Below, one piece after another: positions 63,384 to 64,000 of a stretch of DNA of 64,000 nucleotides. Under the pieces are notes generated by a model, which was given only the letters and a program-made list of their open reading frames with translations, did no database searches and was not told the DNA's origin. This DNA is from Oasisia sp. SBJ-2009 (Eukaryota; Annelida; Polychaeta; Sabellida; Siboglinidae), in contig OZ024857.1 in assembly GCA_964017155.1 (NCBI GenBank), forward strand, positions 570,201 through 634,200, in the 5' to 3' direction. Made by a program: the position numbers and the translations under genes. How positions within the stretch are numbered: position 1 is the stretch's first letter; each line of letters starts with the position of its first letter.

Positions 63384-64000
63384 CGCGCACTGTTCCGACG
63401 GCCCAGGAGTGGCCGGTCACGGGACTCTCCGGGTCCTCGACGTCCCACGCCGCCGACACGGCCGTATAGCTGCCCATCGACGTCACGTGCACGTGCATCG
63501 GCTGCACGTGCGAGTTGACCGGATCTCTCGGGTCAGAGGACGGACTGCGATGGCCAAGACCGACTTCTCGGACAACGACATTGTCCAGCAGGAACCCAGT
63601 CTTGTGGCCAACGGCGCCGATGGAAACGACCGACGACGAATCACTGGCTATGAAATAATACACATGTTTCTGCCACTTGCTAGAGGTCGCCACCTTCTGC
63701 TGGACAGCAAAAGCCGAGTGAAATCCCGGAAGTCGCACGAAGCCAAGTTGCTGGGAGTGGAAGCGACCGGTGTCCGGAGTGTGCACGTGGAAAGACACTC
63801 GATACTTCGCCTTCGTCTCCGTCGCAAATGTCTGCTTCACGTAGCCGCTGACAATATCGACAAACTGGCGTCCTTCGGGGGCAGTTGTTCCGTGACTGCT
63901 TGACGTCAGATAAACTGTCCCCAACCCTCTCCACTCCTTCGGAACAATCTTCCTGGCGACAGTTTGGAGTGTATCCTGTTCAAAAGACGGGTTCTTTATG
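63384..64000 (-). CDS. FN3-like extracellular protein, exon with DUF642/galactose-binding-like domain (continues past the edge)
   Basis: The frame is open to the right edge. The visible part starts with NPSFEQDTLQ, followed by VPKEWRGLGTVYLTSSSHG, APEGRQFVDIVSGYVKQTF, YRVSFHVHTPD, LGFVRLPGFHSAF, KWQKHVYYFIASDSSSVVSI and GAVGHKTGFLLDNVVVREVG. This NPSFE...W...HG...PEG...Y-x-V-x-F...LLDNV layout resembles DUF642-type galactose-binding (jelly-roll) domains, which bind polysaccharide or cell-surface sugars. After that come VTSMGSYTAVSAAWDVEDPE and SPVTGHSWAVGTVRG, the first half of an FN3-like repeat. The donor GCG|GTGAGT lies at 63384/63383, phase 1. The signal peptide and true start must lie outside the window. 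A secreted or matrix-associated adhesion role is inferred from the domains only. Confidence 0.75.

Overview
This is eukaryotic, animal-type DNA. It has spliced coding exons, long CA/TA microsatellites, a full-length non-LTR retrotransposon and a very long satellite array. The split extracellular gene with FN3-like repeats built on a DPESG motif, together with the retrotransposon and a tRNA-derived SINE remnant, suggests a marine invertebrate. A mollusc is plausible but not proven, and I could not name a species.

Layout. (1) 1-33089 and 36617-55367 are one satellite array (about 52 kb here, running off the left edge) with a basic monomer of 504 bp. The monomer is almost wholly made of inverted repeats. 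A 169-bp composite arm occurs in both orientations, separated by an 87-bp loop (loop A) and a 79-bp loop (loop B), so 2 x 169 + 87 + 79 = 504. The array therefore has two dyad axes per monomer and reads nearly the same on both strands outside the loops. A 291-bp truncated monomer recurs six times. Several layers of higher-order repeats are visible: 2019, 3821, 14781, 5036, 6548, 3022 and 2518 bp on the left, and a trimeric 1516-bp unit with 6556- and 5549-bp duplications on the right. (2) 33090-36616 is a minus-strand RTE-like LINE. It is intact (1043-aa endonuclease/reverse transcriptase), has an (ATG)4 tail and is flanked by a 9-bp target duplication, TGCGCATAT. It lies where the array changes its higher-order organisation. 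(3) At 55368 the array stops exactly at the start of a roughly 460-490 bp dispersed repeat, whose second copy is at 57886-58377. Between and after these lie a tRNA-like SINE remnant, a promoter-like cluster with a possible small exon, and AT-rich non-coding DNA. (4) 59730-64000 is the 3' part of a minus-strand, multi-exon gene. It encodes an extracellular modular protein: an N-terminal DUF642/galactose-binding-like domain followed by FN3-like repeats, each split over two exons by mostly phase-1 introns. The 5' end lies beyond the right edge.

The only cellular gene supported is the FN3-like one, and the only mobile-element gene is that of the LINE. The many short open frames inside the satellite are by-products of its sequence. 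The most unusual content is the dyad-symmetric satellite and its nested higher-order structure.
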